A stretch of 64,000 nucleotides of DNA from JAWKUK01 sp041398605 (lineage in GTDB: Bacteria; Planctomycetota; UBA1135; GCA-002686595), in NCBI GenBank assembly GCA_041398605.1, contig JAWKUK010000006.1:1-64000 (forward strand). The letters are read 5' to 3'. The notes under the pieces were generated by a model, which searched no databases, was not told the DNA's origin, and was given only the letters and a program-made list of their open reading frames with translations. Below, piece by piece: positions 42,735 to 51,332 of the stretch. Position 1 is the stretch's first letter; each line of letters begins with the position of its first letter. Made by a program: the position numbers and the translations under genes.

Positions 42735-42902
42735 TCACGCTGCGGCGCTGCGACGCGCTTCGAAGCGCGCCGGCGCTCGGGTCATGCATGTGAAGTGGCC
42801 CGGATGACGTCGCTGTAGGCCCCGCGCGGGGAACCGAAGGCTAGGTTCGAGGCCCGCAGGGAGGCGGGCATTGAATCCGCCCCCCCCGATCGGTCACTCC
42901 GC

Positions 42903-44291
42903 ATGCGCGCCACCGACCTCATCATCCGCCCCCACACACGTGCAGCGCACGCCAGCTTGCGCGCCAGCACATCGGCGCTGCCGCTCGTCGCCGCGCTCGC
43001 CGCCTGCGTGGGCCAGGCCACGCGCCCGGTCCCCCCCCATGGCGACGGCCCCCCACCGACCGTGCCCGGGTTCGAGGCACCCTCGGCGCAGGAGGAGGTC
43101 GACCCGCCGGCGCTCGCGCTGCCCGACGCATGGACCCTCGCCGACGTCGAAGCGGTCGCGCTCGCGGCGCATCCGAGCCTCGCAGCCGCGTCCGCAGAGC
43201 TCGTCGCGCTCCAGTCCGAGGCCGCGAACGCCGCGCGTCGACCGAACCCGAACCTCTCGCTCGAGTTTGAAGACGTCGGCGGGAGCGGCGCGTTCGAGGG
43301 CTTCGACGCGGCGCAGATCACGCTCGGAGTCTCGCAGACCTTCGAGCTCGGAGGCAAGCGAGCGCGACGCCAAGAGGTCGCCGAGGCCGGCGTCGCGCGC
43401 GGCCAATGGGCGCGCGTCGAAGCGCGCCTCTCGCTCCTGCGCGATGTGCGCGCCGCGTTCTACAGCGCGCTCGCCGCGCGCGAGCGGCTCGCGTTGGCGG
43501 CGGATGACGAGCGCCTCGTCGACCGAATCCACGCCGCAGTCGCGGAGCGAGTCGACGCCGGGGCGACCGCGCGCTCCGAAGAGCGCCGCGCGCTCGTGGC
43601 GCTCTCCGAAGCGCGCCTGACGCGCATGGACGCGGCCCAGGAGCTCGATGCCGCTCGCGCCCAGCTCGCCGAGCTCGTGGGCGCGCCGGTGCCGGCCGGA
43701 GGCCCCGTCGGGGACCTGTCGCTCCTACAAGGCGAGCTCGACCTCAGCCAGTTGGACGCGCGCATCACGACCGCGCCGGCGCTGCAGCGCAGCGCCTCGG
43801 CCTTGCGCGAGCTGAGCGCGCTCGCTGCGCTCGCGGACGCTGCGCGGAGCCCGGACCTCGATGTCGGCCTCGGGCTGCGTCAATACTCCGACGTCGACGA
43901 CCACGCCTTTGTGATCAGCCTCGGCCTGCCGCTGCGCGCCTTCAACAGCGGCGCCGACTTGGCGGCGGCGGCGCGCGCGCGCGTGGTGGCGGAGCGGCGC
44001 CGCGGCGAGGCCACCCGGCGCGCGCTCCGGGCCGAGGTCGCTGCGCTCGTCGCGCGCGCGTCGGCCGCTCGCGCGACGGTCGAGCTCATCGAAGCTGACG
44101 TCTTGCCGAGCGTCGACGGAATCGTCGAGGCCCTCGAGCTCGGGTACCGCGAAGGCAAGCGCTCCCTCGTCGAGGTCCTCGACGCCCAACGCATGCGCGG
44201 CGACGCGCGCGTCCGCCACCTCGAAGCACGCATCGCCCACCACCTCGCACGGATCGAGATGGAGACACTCCTCGGGACCCCAACGCCGTGA
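42903..44291 (+). CDS. czcC: Outer-membrane efflux protein (TolC/CzcC-like lipoprotein)
   Basis: The 462-aa outer-membrane channel of a tripartite heavy-metal efflux system. A lipoprotein signal ends at LVAALAAC. The body has two similar coiled-coil/beta repeats: LADVEAVALAAHPSLAAASAE with RRPNPNLSLEFEDVGGSG, QTFELGGKRARRQEVAEAGV, and later PDLDVGLGLRQYSDVDDHAF with ALELGYREGKRSLVEVLDAQ, the usual CzcC/CusC spacing. It is the first gene of a four-gene operon; its stop overlaps an in-frame GTG of the next gene (GTGA). The czc naming is by position and family; the substrate is not proven. Confidence 0.88.
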   Translation: MRATDLIIRPHTRAAHASLRASTSALPLVAALAACVGQATRPVPPHGDGPPPTVPGFEAPSAQEEVDPPALALPDAWTLADVEAVALAAHPSLAAASAELVALQSEAANAARRPNPNLSLEFEDVGGSGAFEGFDAAQITLGVSQTFELGGKRARRQEVAEAGVARGQWARVEARLSLLRDVRAAFYSALAARERLALAADDERLVDRIHAAVAERVDAGATARSEERRALVALSEARLTRMDAAQELDAARAQLAELVGAPVPAGGPVGDLSLLQGELDLSQLDARITTAPALQRSASALRELSALAALADAARSPDLDVGLGLRQYSDVDDHAFVISLGLPLRAFNSGADLAAAARARVVAERRRGEATRRALRAEVAALVARASAARATVELIEADVLPSVDGIVEALELGYREGKRSLVEVLDAQRMRGDARVRHLEARIAHHLARIEMETLLGTPTP

Positions 44292-44326
44292 TCCAGACCG
44301 CTCCCCCCACGCTTCATACACTGCAT

Positions 44327-45562
44327 ATGCGCCGCGCAGTCGGCGCAATCGTGCTCGCGCTGGCCGGCGCTTGCGCGCGCACGCCCGAGGTCGCCCCGGC
44401 CGCTCCGGCGCGCACGCTCGACGCGCCCTTCGTCGCGGACGGCCTCGCGGTCGACGTCGCGGTCGTAGGACCTGGCGCGCCGACACGCGCGTTTCGGGCG
44501 CCCGCAGAGGTCCGCCTCGACGCGACCCGCCGCGCCACCGTCGTGGCGCGCGTCGAAGGTGTCATCACCGAGCACTTCGTCGCTCCCGGCGACACGGTGC
44601 GCGAAGGCGCGCCGCTGTGCGCGCTGGAGAGCCGCGAGCTCGCGGCAGTGCGCAGCGCGCTCCTGGAGGCCGACCAGCGCGCGGACTTCGCCCAAGCCGC
44701 GCTCGCGCGCGAGGAGCGGCTCTTCTCGCGCGAAGCGACGAGCGAGCAAGAGGTGCTCGCCGCCCGCCGCGCTGCGCAAGAGGCCGACCTGAGCGCATCG
44801 ACGGCCGCTGCCGCATTGCGCGCCTTGGGCGTCGACCCGGACCTGACGCTGGCCGCGGTCGCACTCGGCAGCGCCACGCGCCACGGCGCCGGAGGGGCCA
44901 CCGCCGCGCCTGGAGCGAGCGCCCTCGAAGCGAGCGACACGATCCACGCGGACCTGGGCGGCCTCGCCCGGTTCGTCGTCAGCGCGCCGCTGTCCGGACA
45001 GGTCCTCGAACGGCGGGTCGCGCTCGGTGAGGCCACGACCGCCGAGAGCGTGCTATTCGAGCTCGCAGACCTGTCGCAGGTCTGGGTCGAAGCGCGCCTC
45101 CCGGTCGCGACCCTCGCGGAGCTGACGCTCGACGACCCGGTCCGGGTCGTCGCGAAGAACCTCGGGTTGGACGTCACCGCGCGACTCTCCTACGTGGATC
45201 CGCGCATCGACGCAGGGACGCAAACGGCGCTGGCGCGCGCGGTCGTCTCCACGGCCGACGCTGGGGCGGCGCTGCGCCCCGGGCTCTTCGTCGAGCTGCA
45301 CGGCGCCACCGCGGCGCGTGAGCGCGCGATCACCGTACCGGCGCGCGCCGTGACCTCGGCCGACGGCGGTCGCTTCGTGTTCGTGCGCGTAGAGGGCCGC
45401 GGCCACGGCGCCGCCGCGTGGGAGGCGCGCGAGGTCGAGCTCGGTCAAGAGGGCGACGAGCTCGTCGAGATTCGCTCGGGACTCCGGGCCGGTGAGACCG
45501 TCGCCACCAGCCAGCTCCTGCTGCTGAAGTCCGTCTGGCTCGGACAGGGCGGTGAGGAGTGA
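44327..45562 (+). CDS. czcB: RND efflux periplasmic adaptor (CzcB/CusB-like)
   Basis: The membrane-fusion protein of the RND pump, linking the inner-membrane transporter to the outer-membrane channel. 411 aa from ATG 44327, which gives a lipoprotein signal (AVGAIVLALAGAC). A GTG at 44288 overlapping the czcC stop is an alternative that would add 13 residues before it. Barrel-sandwich (lipoyl-like) halves are seen at ATVVARVEGVITEHFVAPGD and FVVSAPLSGQVLERRVALGE, flanking a helical hairpin with EERLFSREATSEQEVLAARR. Beta-barrel segments follow: WVEARLPVATLAELTLDDPV and ARLSYVDPRIDAGTQTALAR. The stop overlaps the pump gene's ATG (TGATG). Confidence 0.9.
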   Translation: MRRAVGAIVLALAGACARTPEVAPAAPARTLDAPFVADGLAVDVAVVGPGAPTRAFRAPAEVRLDATRRATVVARVEGVITEHFVAPGDTVREGAPLCALESRELAAVRSALLEADQRADFAQAALAREERLFSREATSEQEVLAARRAAQEADLSASTAAAALRALGVDPDLTLAAVALGSATRHGAGGATAAPGASALEASDTIHADLGGLARFVVSAPLSGQVLERRVALGEATTAESVLFELADLSQVWVEARLPVATLAELTLDDPVRVVAKNLGLDVTARLSYVDPRIDAGTQTALARAVVSTADAGAALRPGLFVELHGATAARERAITVPARAVTSADGGRFVFVRVEGRGHGAAAWEAREVELGQEGDELVEIRSGLRAGETVATSQLLLLKSVWLGQGGEE

Positions 45563-48500
45563 TGGTCCCGCGCATCGTCGCGTTCGCGCTCACGCAGCGT
45601 GTCCTCGTGCTCGCAGCGACGCTCGCGATCGCGGCGGCAGGGATCTGGGCGTCGAACGAGCTACCCGTCGACGCGTTCCCGGACATCTCTGTGCCGCAGG
45701 TGCAGGTGATCGTGAAAGCGCCGGGGCTCTCGCCGGTCGAGGTCGAGCAGCGCATTACGCGGCCGATCGAGACCGCAGTGCGCGGCATCCCAGATCAGGC
45801 GCACCTGCGCTCAGTCTCGAAGTACGCCCTCTCAACCGTCACGATCGACTTCGCCGAGGACGCGGACGTGTACTGGGCGCGCCAGCAAGTGTCAGAGCGC
45901 CTCAACCAAGTCTGGGGCGAGCTGCCGGACGGGACCGAGGGCGGCCTCGCGCCCATCACGACGCCGCTCGGCGAGGCCTTCATGTTCACCGTGGAGGGCG
46001 AGGGCTACTCGAACGCCGAGCTGCGATCGCTCCTCGATTGGACGATCCGCCCGCGCCTCCTCTCGGTCGATGGAGTCGCCGAGGTCAACGCGCTCGGGGG
46101 CGAGGTCCGAACGTTCGAGGTCTTGCCGTCCCCCGAAAAGCTGAACCACCTCGGCCTCGACTTCGAGGCGATCGGCGCGGCGCTCGCCGACAACAACCGC
46201 AACGCCGGCGGCGACCGCATCGAGCGCTCGGGTGAGGTGCTGCTGGTGCGCGCGGTCGGGCGGCTGCGCGGCGTCGACGACATTCGCAGCGTCACCGTCG
46301 CGACGCGCGACATGACGCCGATCCACGTCGGCGATGTCGCCGACGTGCGCGTCGGGTCGCTCACGCGCTTCGGCGGCGTCACGAAGGACGGCAAGGGCGA
46401 GCACGTCCAGGGCCTCGTGCTGACGCGCCTCGGCGCGAACGGGCGCCAATGTGTCGCCGACGCAAAAGACGCCCTCGTCGGTATCGCGGCGGCGCTCCCG
46501 CCTGGGGTCCGCGTCGTGCCGTTCTACGACCGTACGGAGCTCGTCGAGCGCTCGACGTCGATGGTGCAGAGCGCGCTCCTGCAGTCTTGCGCGCTCGTCG
46601 TGCTGGTGTTGCTCGTGTTCCTGGGCGAGCTGCGCGCGGCCTTCACTGTGACGCTCGTCCTGCCGCTGACGGTGCTCGCGACGTTCCTGACGATGCACGC
46701 GCTCGGCATGACCGCGAACCTGATGTCGCTCGGCGGCATCGCGATCGCGATCGGCATCTTGGTCGACCCCGCCGTCGTCGTCGTAGAGAACGTCCAAGCG
46801 CGCCTGCGCGCAGAGGGCGGCGGCGCGGCGCGCTTGCACACGATCTACCGCGCCGCCTGCGAGGTCGGTCCGCCGGTCGTGTCCGGCACTGCGATCATCG
46901 TGCTCGTCTTCGTGCCGCTCTTGACCCTGACCGGCCTCGAGGGGCGCATGTTCACGCCGCTCGCGAAGACGATCTCGATCGCGCTCGTGTGCGCGGTTGT
47001 CATCGCCTTGGTCGTCATGCCGGTCGTCGCGAGCTTCCTGGTCAAGGCTGGCGCGGACCGGCAGAGCCGCTTGATGCGGCTCGCTGCACGGGTCCACCGC
47101 CCGCTCGTCGATTGGGCGATCCGACGCCGCGGCGTGGCCGTGGCGAGCGCGCTGGCGCTCTTCATCCCCGCGGGGCTCGCCTTCGTGAGCCTCGGCGGCG
47201 AGTTCATGCCGACGCTCGCAGAGGGCACCCTTGTCGTCCAGACGTCGAAGCTGCCCAGCATCTCGCTCGAGCGCTCGATGGAGCTCGACGGTGAGCTCCA
47301 ACGGCGCATGATGGAGCTGCCCGAGGTGCTGCACGTCGTGTCGCGCGTCGGCTCCGATGAGCTGCGCCTCGACCCGATGGGCCTGCACGAGACCGATCAC
47401 TATCTGGTGACGCGGCCGCGTGAAGAGTGGCGCTTCGACACCGATGAAGCGCTCGTCGACGCGCTGCGCGCGCAATTGAGCCAGGTCCCGGGCGTGTCGT
47501 TCGGCTTCACCCAGCCGATCCAGATGCGGACGTCGGAGATGATCACGGGCGTGCGCGCGGCGCTCGCCGTGAAGCTGTTCGGGACGGACCTCGACGCGCT
47601 CGAGCGCGACTCCGAGGCGCTAGAACGGCTCGTCGCTTCGACCCAAGGCGCGGTCGATGTCATGCGCGCGCCGCTGCGTGGGCAGACGTACCTCGAGGTG
47701 CAGCTCGACCAGGCCGCGATGGGGCGCTTCGGCGTCTCAGGCGAGGCCGTCAATCGCCTCGTCGAGGGCGCGGTCGCCGGACGCGCGGTGACGGAGGTGC
47801 TCGAAGACGGGCGCCGGGTCCCCGTCGTCGTCCGTCTGCCGGAGGACCGGCGCGACAGCGCTGCGACGATCGGCGAGCTGCGCGTCCGCGGCGCGGGCGC
47901 CGGCGATGACGTCGGCGGCGTCGCGCTGGCACAGCTCGCCGACCTGGTCGAAGTGGATGGCCCCGTACAGCTCGACCATGACCAGGGCCTCCGCCACGTC
48001 GTCATTCAAGCCAACGTGGAAGGGCGCGACATCGTGGGCCTCGTCGACGAGCTCCGCCGAGAGTCCGCCGCGCAGCTGAGCCTGCCGCCGGGGTCCTTCA
48101 TCGAGTTCGGCGGCGAGTTCGAGAGCCAACAACGCGCCGCGCGCCGCTTGGCGATCGTCGTCCCGATCGCGGTCGCCTCGATCTTCTTCATCCTGTTCAG
48201 CACGTTCCGCTCCCTCCGCCAGGCGGGCCTGATCCTGTTGAACATCCCGTTCGCGCTGATCGGGGGCGTTTGCGCGCTCTGGGCGAGCGGCCTGTACCTG
48301 TCGGTGCCGGCTTCGGTGGGCTTCATCGCGCTCTTCGGCACTGCGATCCTGAACGGCGTCGTGCTCGTGACGTACTTCAATCAGCTCCGTGAGGGAGGCC
48401 TCGGGCTCGAGGAAGCCGTGCGCCGCGGCGTCGAGCGCCGACTCCAGCCCGTACTGATGACAACGGTGACGACGGCGCTCGGGCTGCTGCCGCTCCTCCT

Positions 48501-48699
48501 GGCGACGGGGCCGGGGTCCGAGATCCAGCGCCCGCTGGCGATCGTCGTACTCGGCGGGCTCGCGACGTCCACCGCGCTGACGCTGGTGCTGCTGCCGTCG
48601 CTCTACGCGTGGATCGAAGGCCGCGCCCAAGGGCCGCTCGTCGGCCATCGCGAAGCGCCCGCGTCGCCGCCCCTCTCCCTCACGGAGGCCACCTCTTGA
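45562..48699 (+). CDS. czcA: Heavy-metal RND efflux pump (CzcA/CusA family)
   Basis: A 1045-aa inner-membrane proton-driven exporter with the HAE/HME architecture: TM1, large periplasmic loop, six TM helices, second loop, five TM helices. Landmarks are PVDAFPDISVPQVQVIVKAP near the N-terminus, the TM4 motif GILVDPAVVVVENVQARLR (Asp402, Glu409), and in the periplasm FTQPIQMRTSEMITGVRAAL, typical of metal pumps. The divalent HME1 motif has two Asp (DFGIIVDGAVVMVE); here the first is replaced (AIAIGILVD), closer to the monovalent or uncharacterised HME groups. Substrate is therefore uncertain. The start overlaps the adaptor's stop; its own stop overlaps the next gene's TTG. Confidence 0.93.
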   Translation: MVPRIVAFALTQRVLVLAATLAIAAAGIWASNELPVDAFPDISVPQVQVIVKAPGLSPVEVEQRITRPIETAVRGIPDQAHLRSVSKYALSTVTIDFAEDADVYWARQQVSERLNQVWGELPDGTEGGLAPITTPLGEAFMFTVEGEGYSNAELRSLLDWTIRPRLLSVDGVAEVNALGGEVRTFEVLPSPEKLNHLGLDFEAIGAALADNNRNAGGDRIERSGEVLLVRAVGRLRGVDDIRSVTVATRDMTPIHVGDVADVRVGSLTRFGGVTKDGKGEHVQGLVLTRLGANGRQCVADAKDALVGIAAALPPGVRVVPFYDRTELVERSTSMVQSALLQSCALVVLVLLVFLGELRAAFTVTLVLPLTVLATFLTMHALGMTANLMSLGGIAIAIGILVDPAVVVVENVQARLRAEGGGAARLHTIYRAACEVGPPVVSGTAIIVLVFVPLLTLTGLEGRMFTPLAKTISIALVCAVVIALVVMPVVASFLVKAGADRQSRLMRLAARVHRPLVDWAIRRRGVAVASALALFIPAGLAFVSLGGEFMPTLAEGTLVVQTSKLPSISLERSMELDGELQRRMMELPEVLHVVSRVGSDELRLDPMGLHETDHYLVTRPREEWRFDTDEALVDALRAQLSQVPGVSFGFTQPIQMRTSEMITGVRAALAVKLFGTDLDALERDSEALERLVASTQGAVDVMRAPLRGQTYLEVQLDQAAMGRFGVSGEAVNRLVEGAVAGRAVTEVLEDGRRVPVVVRLPEDRRDSAATIGELRVRGAGAGDDVGGVALAQLADLVEVDGPVQLDHDQGLRHVVIQANVEGRDIVGLVDELRRESAAQLSLPPGSFIEFGGEFESQQRAARRLAIVVPIAVASIFFILFSTFRSLRQAGLILLNIPFALIGGVCALWASGLYLSVPASVGFIALFGTAILNGVVLVTYFNQLREGGLGLEEAVRRGVERRLQPVLMTTVTTALGLLPLLLATGPGSEIQRPLAIVVLGGLATSTALTLVLLPSLYAWIEGRAQGPLVGHREAPASPPLSLTEATS

Positions 48700-49007
48700 A
48701 GTGCTTGACCCTGTTCGTGCACGCCGCGGTCGCCGAGGCGTGCATCGACGCGCTGCGCGCTGACCCCGACCTCCCCGGCTTCACCTTGACGCGCTGCGAG
48801 GGCCACTCGCAGCGCACGGAGTCCGAGGCCTTCGTCGGCGCCCGCGACCGCGTCGTGGGTTACGTGCCGCGCGCGCGGATCGAGCTCGTGCTCGCCGACC
48901 AAGGCGAGGTGGAGCGTGTCCTGACGCGCCTACGTGACGTGGCGCGTGCGGGTCAATCGTGGGGCACCTGGATGGCGTCCGACGTCAATGACTTCGGGCG
49001 CTTCTGA
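48696..49007 (+). CDS. DUF3240 family protein associated with heavy-metal RND operons
   Basis: A 103-aa small protein, ferredoxin-like (PII-like) fold predicted for the family. It begins MKCLTLFVHAAVAEACIDAL (TTG start), and contains TLTRCEGHSQRTESEAFVGA and RVVGYVPRARIELVLADQGE. The TTG overlaps the pump stop (TTGA) and has GGAGG about 8 bp upstream, so this start is well supported although non-ATG. DUF3240 genes typically follow czcCBA-type operons; a regulatory or metal-sensing role is inferred from that association. It converges on a methyltransferase gene with a gap of 3 bp. Confidence 0.85.
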   Translation: MKCLTLFVHAAVAEACIDALRADPDLPGFTLTRCEGHSQRTESEAFVGARDRVVGYVPRARIELVLADQGEVERVLTRLRDVARAGQSWGTWMASDVNDFGRF

Positions 49008-49010
49008 CGC

Positions 49011-49658
49011 TCAGGGCTGGGGCGACCGACGGGCGAGGTAGACGCCAAAGCCCATCGTCGCGCGCCCTGAGCGCAGCCAAGCGTCGCGCCAAACGCGTTG
49101 GCCTCGTCGCCGGTAGAAGTCCCATTCGAACTCGTCCCACTCCGCCTCGCTCGCGGTGATCGCGTGCACGACGTCGAGCCCGTGGCGCTCCAGCTCGAGG
49201 ACGTTCTCTGCGTGTGTGCGCTCGATCCCGTTCGGCTCGCCGAGGAACGCCGCGTACTCGGCCGGCAGCGGCTGGCGCTGAAAGCCCTCGCCGACGAGCA
49301 CGTACCCGCCCGGCTTCGCTGCAGCCGCGAGGGCGACCGCAGCGCTGGTCAGCGCGCCTGGCCCTGCGCCGAAGGCGTGTGACGCGCCGAGGCACGCGAC
49401 GAGGTCGAAGCCGTCGGGGAGCGGCGCTGCGCCGGCGTCGCGGGCCTCGATCCGGGCGCCGGGCGCGACGAGGCGCGCCGCGCGCGCGAGGCCCTCGTCC
49501 AGCTCGATCCCGACCGCCTGGGCGCCGCGCGCGGCGAGGGCGGCGAGCAGCTCACCCGTGCCGCAGCCGACGTCGAGGACACGCGCGAGCGGCGCGTCCT
49601 GGAGCCTCTGGATCACCTCGAGCACGCGCGCCAGGGGCGCCGGAGAGTTCCAAGCCAT
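49011..49658 (-). CDS. SAM-dependent methyltransferase, class I
   Basis: A 215-aa Rossmann-fold methyltransferase. Motif I is VLDVGCGTGELLAALAARGA (residue ~27), with an acidic residue in VGIELDE, and motif IV-like FDLVACLGASHAFG. The C-terminal part has ERHGLDVVHAITASEAEWDE and a YRRRGQRVWRDAWLRSG tail. It resembles the family annotated as methyltransferase near arsenic or tellurite genes, but the substrate is not evident. It lies 40 bp downstream of arsM on the same strand, suggesting one transcript. Confidence 0.88.
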   Translation of the reverse strand: MAWNSPAPLARVLEVIQRLQDAPLARVLDVGCGTGELLAALAARGAQAVGIELDEGLARAARLVAPGARIEARDAGAAPLPDGFDLVACLGASHAFGAGPGALTSAAVALAAAAKPGGYVLVGEGFQRQPLPAEYAAFLGEPNGIERTHAENVLELERHGLDVVHAITASEAEWDEFEWDFYRRRGQRVWRDAWLRSGRATMGFGVYLARRSPQP

Positions 49659-49698
49659 CGACCCACGATACGGAATGGGCCTAAAGGCCCCAAGGGCG

Positions 49699-50661
49699 TC
49701 ATTCAGGCTTGCGGGCGTAGACCTTCACGCTCGCGGCGTACGCGTTCACGTCGAAGCTGTCGAGCAGCGCGCCCATGGACGCGTGGAAGTCAGGCGAGCC
49801 CGCGGCGTCGGCCGGCGCGCATGGGGTCGGCGTCGCAGCGGGCGGCGCGCAACACGCGCTCGCGCCGGCCGGCGCTGGCGTGCAGCACGCGCTCGGCGCG
49901 ACTTCGGCGGGCTCGGTGGTCTCAGCGGCTGGGCCGCAACAGGCTGCGTGTCCCCCGTCTCGATACGCGTTCAGGTCCGCGCCCGAGTCCTGCACGAAGA
50001 CGTCGACAAAGCCGGCGTCGTCGAGCGCGCGCTCGAGGTCAGAGATGAGCTGGGCGCCAGCGATGCACCCCGTCCAAGCCGCGATCTCGCGCGCGATGGG
50101 CGCCGGCAGCGCCTGCTTCAGCGCGATGTCGGAGATGGCGACGCGGCCGCCCGGTTTCAGCATGCGGAAGACCTCGCGCAGCGCCGCTGGTTTATCGGGG
50201 CACAGGTTGAGGACGCAGTTCGAGAGGACGCAGTCGACGCTGTCCGCCGGCAGCGGCGTCGCCTCGAGCTCCGCGAGGTGGAACCGCACGTTGGTGTATC
50301 CGTGCTGCGCGGCGTTGCGACGGGCGAGCGCCACCATGTCGGGCGTCATGTCGATGCCGATCGCGTGCCCCTCGGGGCCGACGGCGCGCGACGCGAGGAA
50401 GACGTCGAGCCCGCCGCCCGAGCCCAGGTCGACTACGGTCTCGCCGGGTCGCAGCGAGGCGAGCGCGACGGGGTTGCCGCACGAGAGGCCCATGTTCGAG
50501 GCCGCCGGGATCGCCGCGAGCTCCTCCACGGTGTAGCCGAAGGCCTGCGCGATCGAGCGCATGCCCGCGTGCTCCGAGCTCAGCCCGGCCCGGGCGACCG
50601 AGCCGTAGTTTTGGCGCACCGCGCCCTTGATCGCCTCATCGTCGTGGAGGGAGTCTTGCAT
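49699..50661 (-). CDS. arsM: Arsenite S-adenosylmethyltransferase with Cys-rich insertion
   Basis: A 320-aa enzyme methylating trivalent arsenic using SAM. Motif I is VVDLGSGGGLDVFLASRAVG. The conserved As-binding cysteines are present in NMGLSCGNPVAL (Cys61) and AAWTGCIAGAQ (Cys199), and SNCVLNLCPDK (Cys149) is typical. After position 235 the sequence has an unusual Ala/Pro-rich segment with three Cys-Cys pairs (241-242, 259-260, 270-271) and Cys281, then resumes the family C-terminus (DFHASMGALLDSFDVNAYAA, VKVYARKPE). Cys pairs at this position are related to tail Cys of ArsM but repeated here, perhaps extra arsenic ligands. No arsR was found upstream. Confidence 0.95.
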   Translation of the reverse strand: MQDSLHDDEAIKGAVRQNYGSVARAGLSSEHAGMRSIAQAFGYTVEELAAIPAASNMGLSCGNPVALASLRPGETVVDLGSGGGLDVFLASRAVGPEGHAIGIDMTPDMVALARRNAAQHGYTNVRFHLAELEATPLPADSVDCVLSNCVLNLCPDKPAALREVFRMLKPGGRVAISDIALKQALPAPIAREIAAWTGCIAGAQLISDLERALDDAGFVDVFVQDSGADLNAYRDGGHAACCGPAAETTEPAEVAPSACCTPAPAGASACCAPPAATPTPCAPADAAGSPDFHASMGALLDSFDVNAYAASVKVYARKPE

Positions 50662-51332
50662 CGTCGTCGTCCTTCGTGTGCGGCCGCTGCGCTCAGCCCT
50701 GCGCCTAGGGCCTCGGGCCTAGGTCTCAGGGCCGGGCGTCCGGGCCACACTAGGTTGGGTCACGATGCGCCCTCGGGTTCCCGCAATCCGGATTTGATGA
50801 GCGCAACCCCGCCGCGCCGAGCCGTTGAGTTTGCGTAAATCGCGCGTCGAAGCCGCGCGGTCGCTGGCCAGCGCGCTAGCGTGGAGGACGTGACGTCTGC
50901 CCTCCGTTGCCGTCCGTTCACATGAACGGGAGCACTGTGTGCTCGCGCGCCGCTGCCTGCGGCCGCGGCCCTGGGACCGGTCGGTCCCTGCAAACGGACG
51001 GCGAGCTGAGCCCGCAAGGCGCTCGACCGATCTGGGCCGAGGACAGGCGTGGCGCTGGGTACGAACCCTAGCCCGTGACTTGCCAACCCTCGGCCCCAAA
51101 AGGGCGGCCCAAGAGGGCGACCCTGAAGGGCGGCCCAGAAGGGCGGCCCAGAAGGTCGACCCAGAAGGGCGACCCTGACGGCGCCCCAGGAACGCCGCGA
51201 TCCGCTCCACGCGAGCGCTCCGCTGCATTCCCCGCGCCCATGGGCCCGGCCTCCGCGCCATCGACGCGGCCGGCCGCCCCGGGGGACCCCTCGCCTTGCC
51301 CCTACGACCAGACCCACGCCATCCAAACGACC
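50662..51332. other. 671-bp intergenic region between arsM and a thioredoxin-like gene
   Basis: No gene could be supported; the frames here are Arg/Ala/Pro-rich shadows. It contains AT-richer sequence around 50780-50800, a 16-bp near-palindrome GGGACCGGTCGGTCCC (50973-50988) and a 13-bp minisatellite (51102-51179). It carries the divergent promoters of arsM and the TlpA-like gene, not individually resolvable. Confidence 0.6.
51102..51179. repeat. Intergenic minisatellite, 13-bp unit
   Basis: Six tandem copies of GGGCGGCCCAGAA and close variants (some with GGGCGACCCTGAA), ending about 150 bp before the thioredoxin-like gene. Confidence 0.9.

Noticed and set aside
42754..42769. Perfect 16-bp palindrome CGCGCTTCGAAGCGCG as an operator
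   Set aside because: It follows a terminator and is made of G/C-rich self-complementary sequence that arises easily by chance; no regulator gene is adjacent.
50973..50988. GGGACCGGTCGGTCCC as operator of arsM or the thioredoxin-like gene
   Set aside because: It is over 300 bp from either start and has no second copy in the window; too weak to assign.
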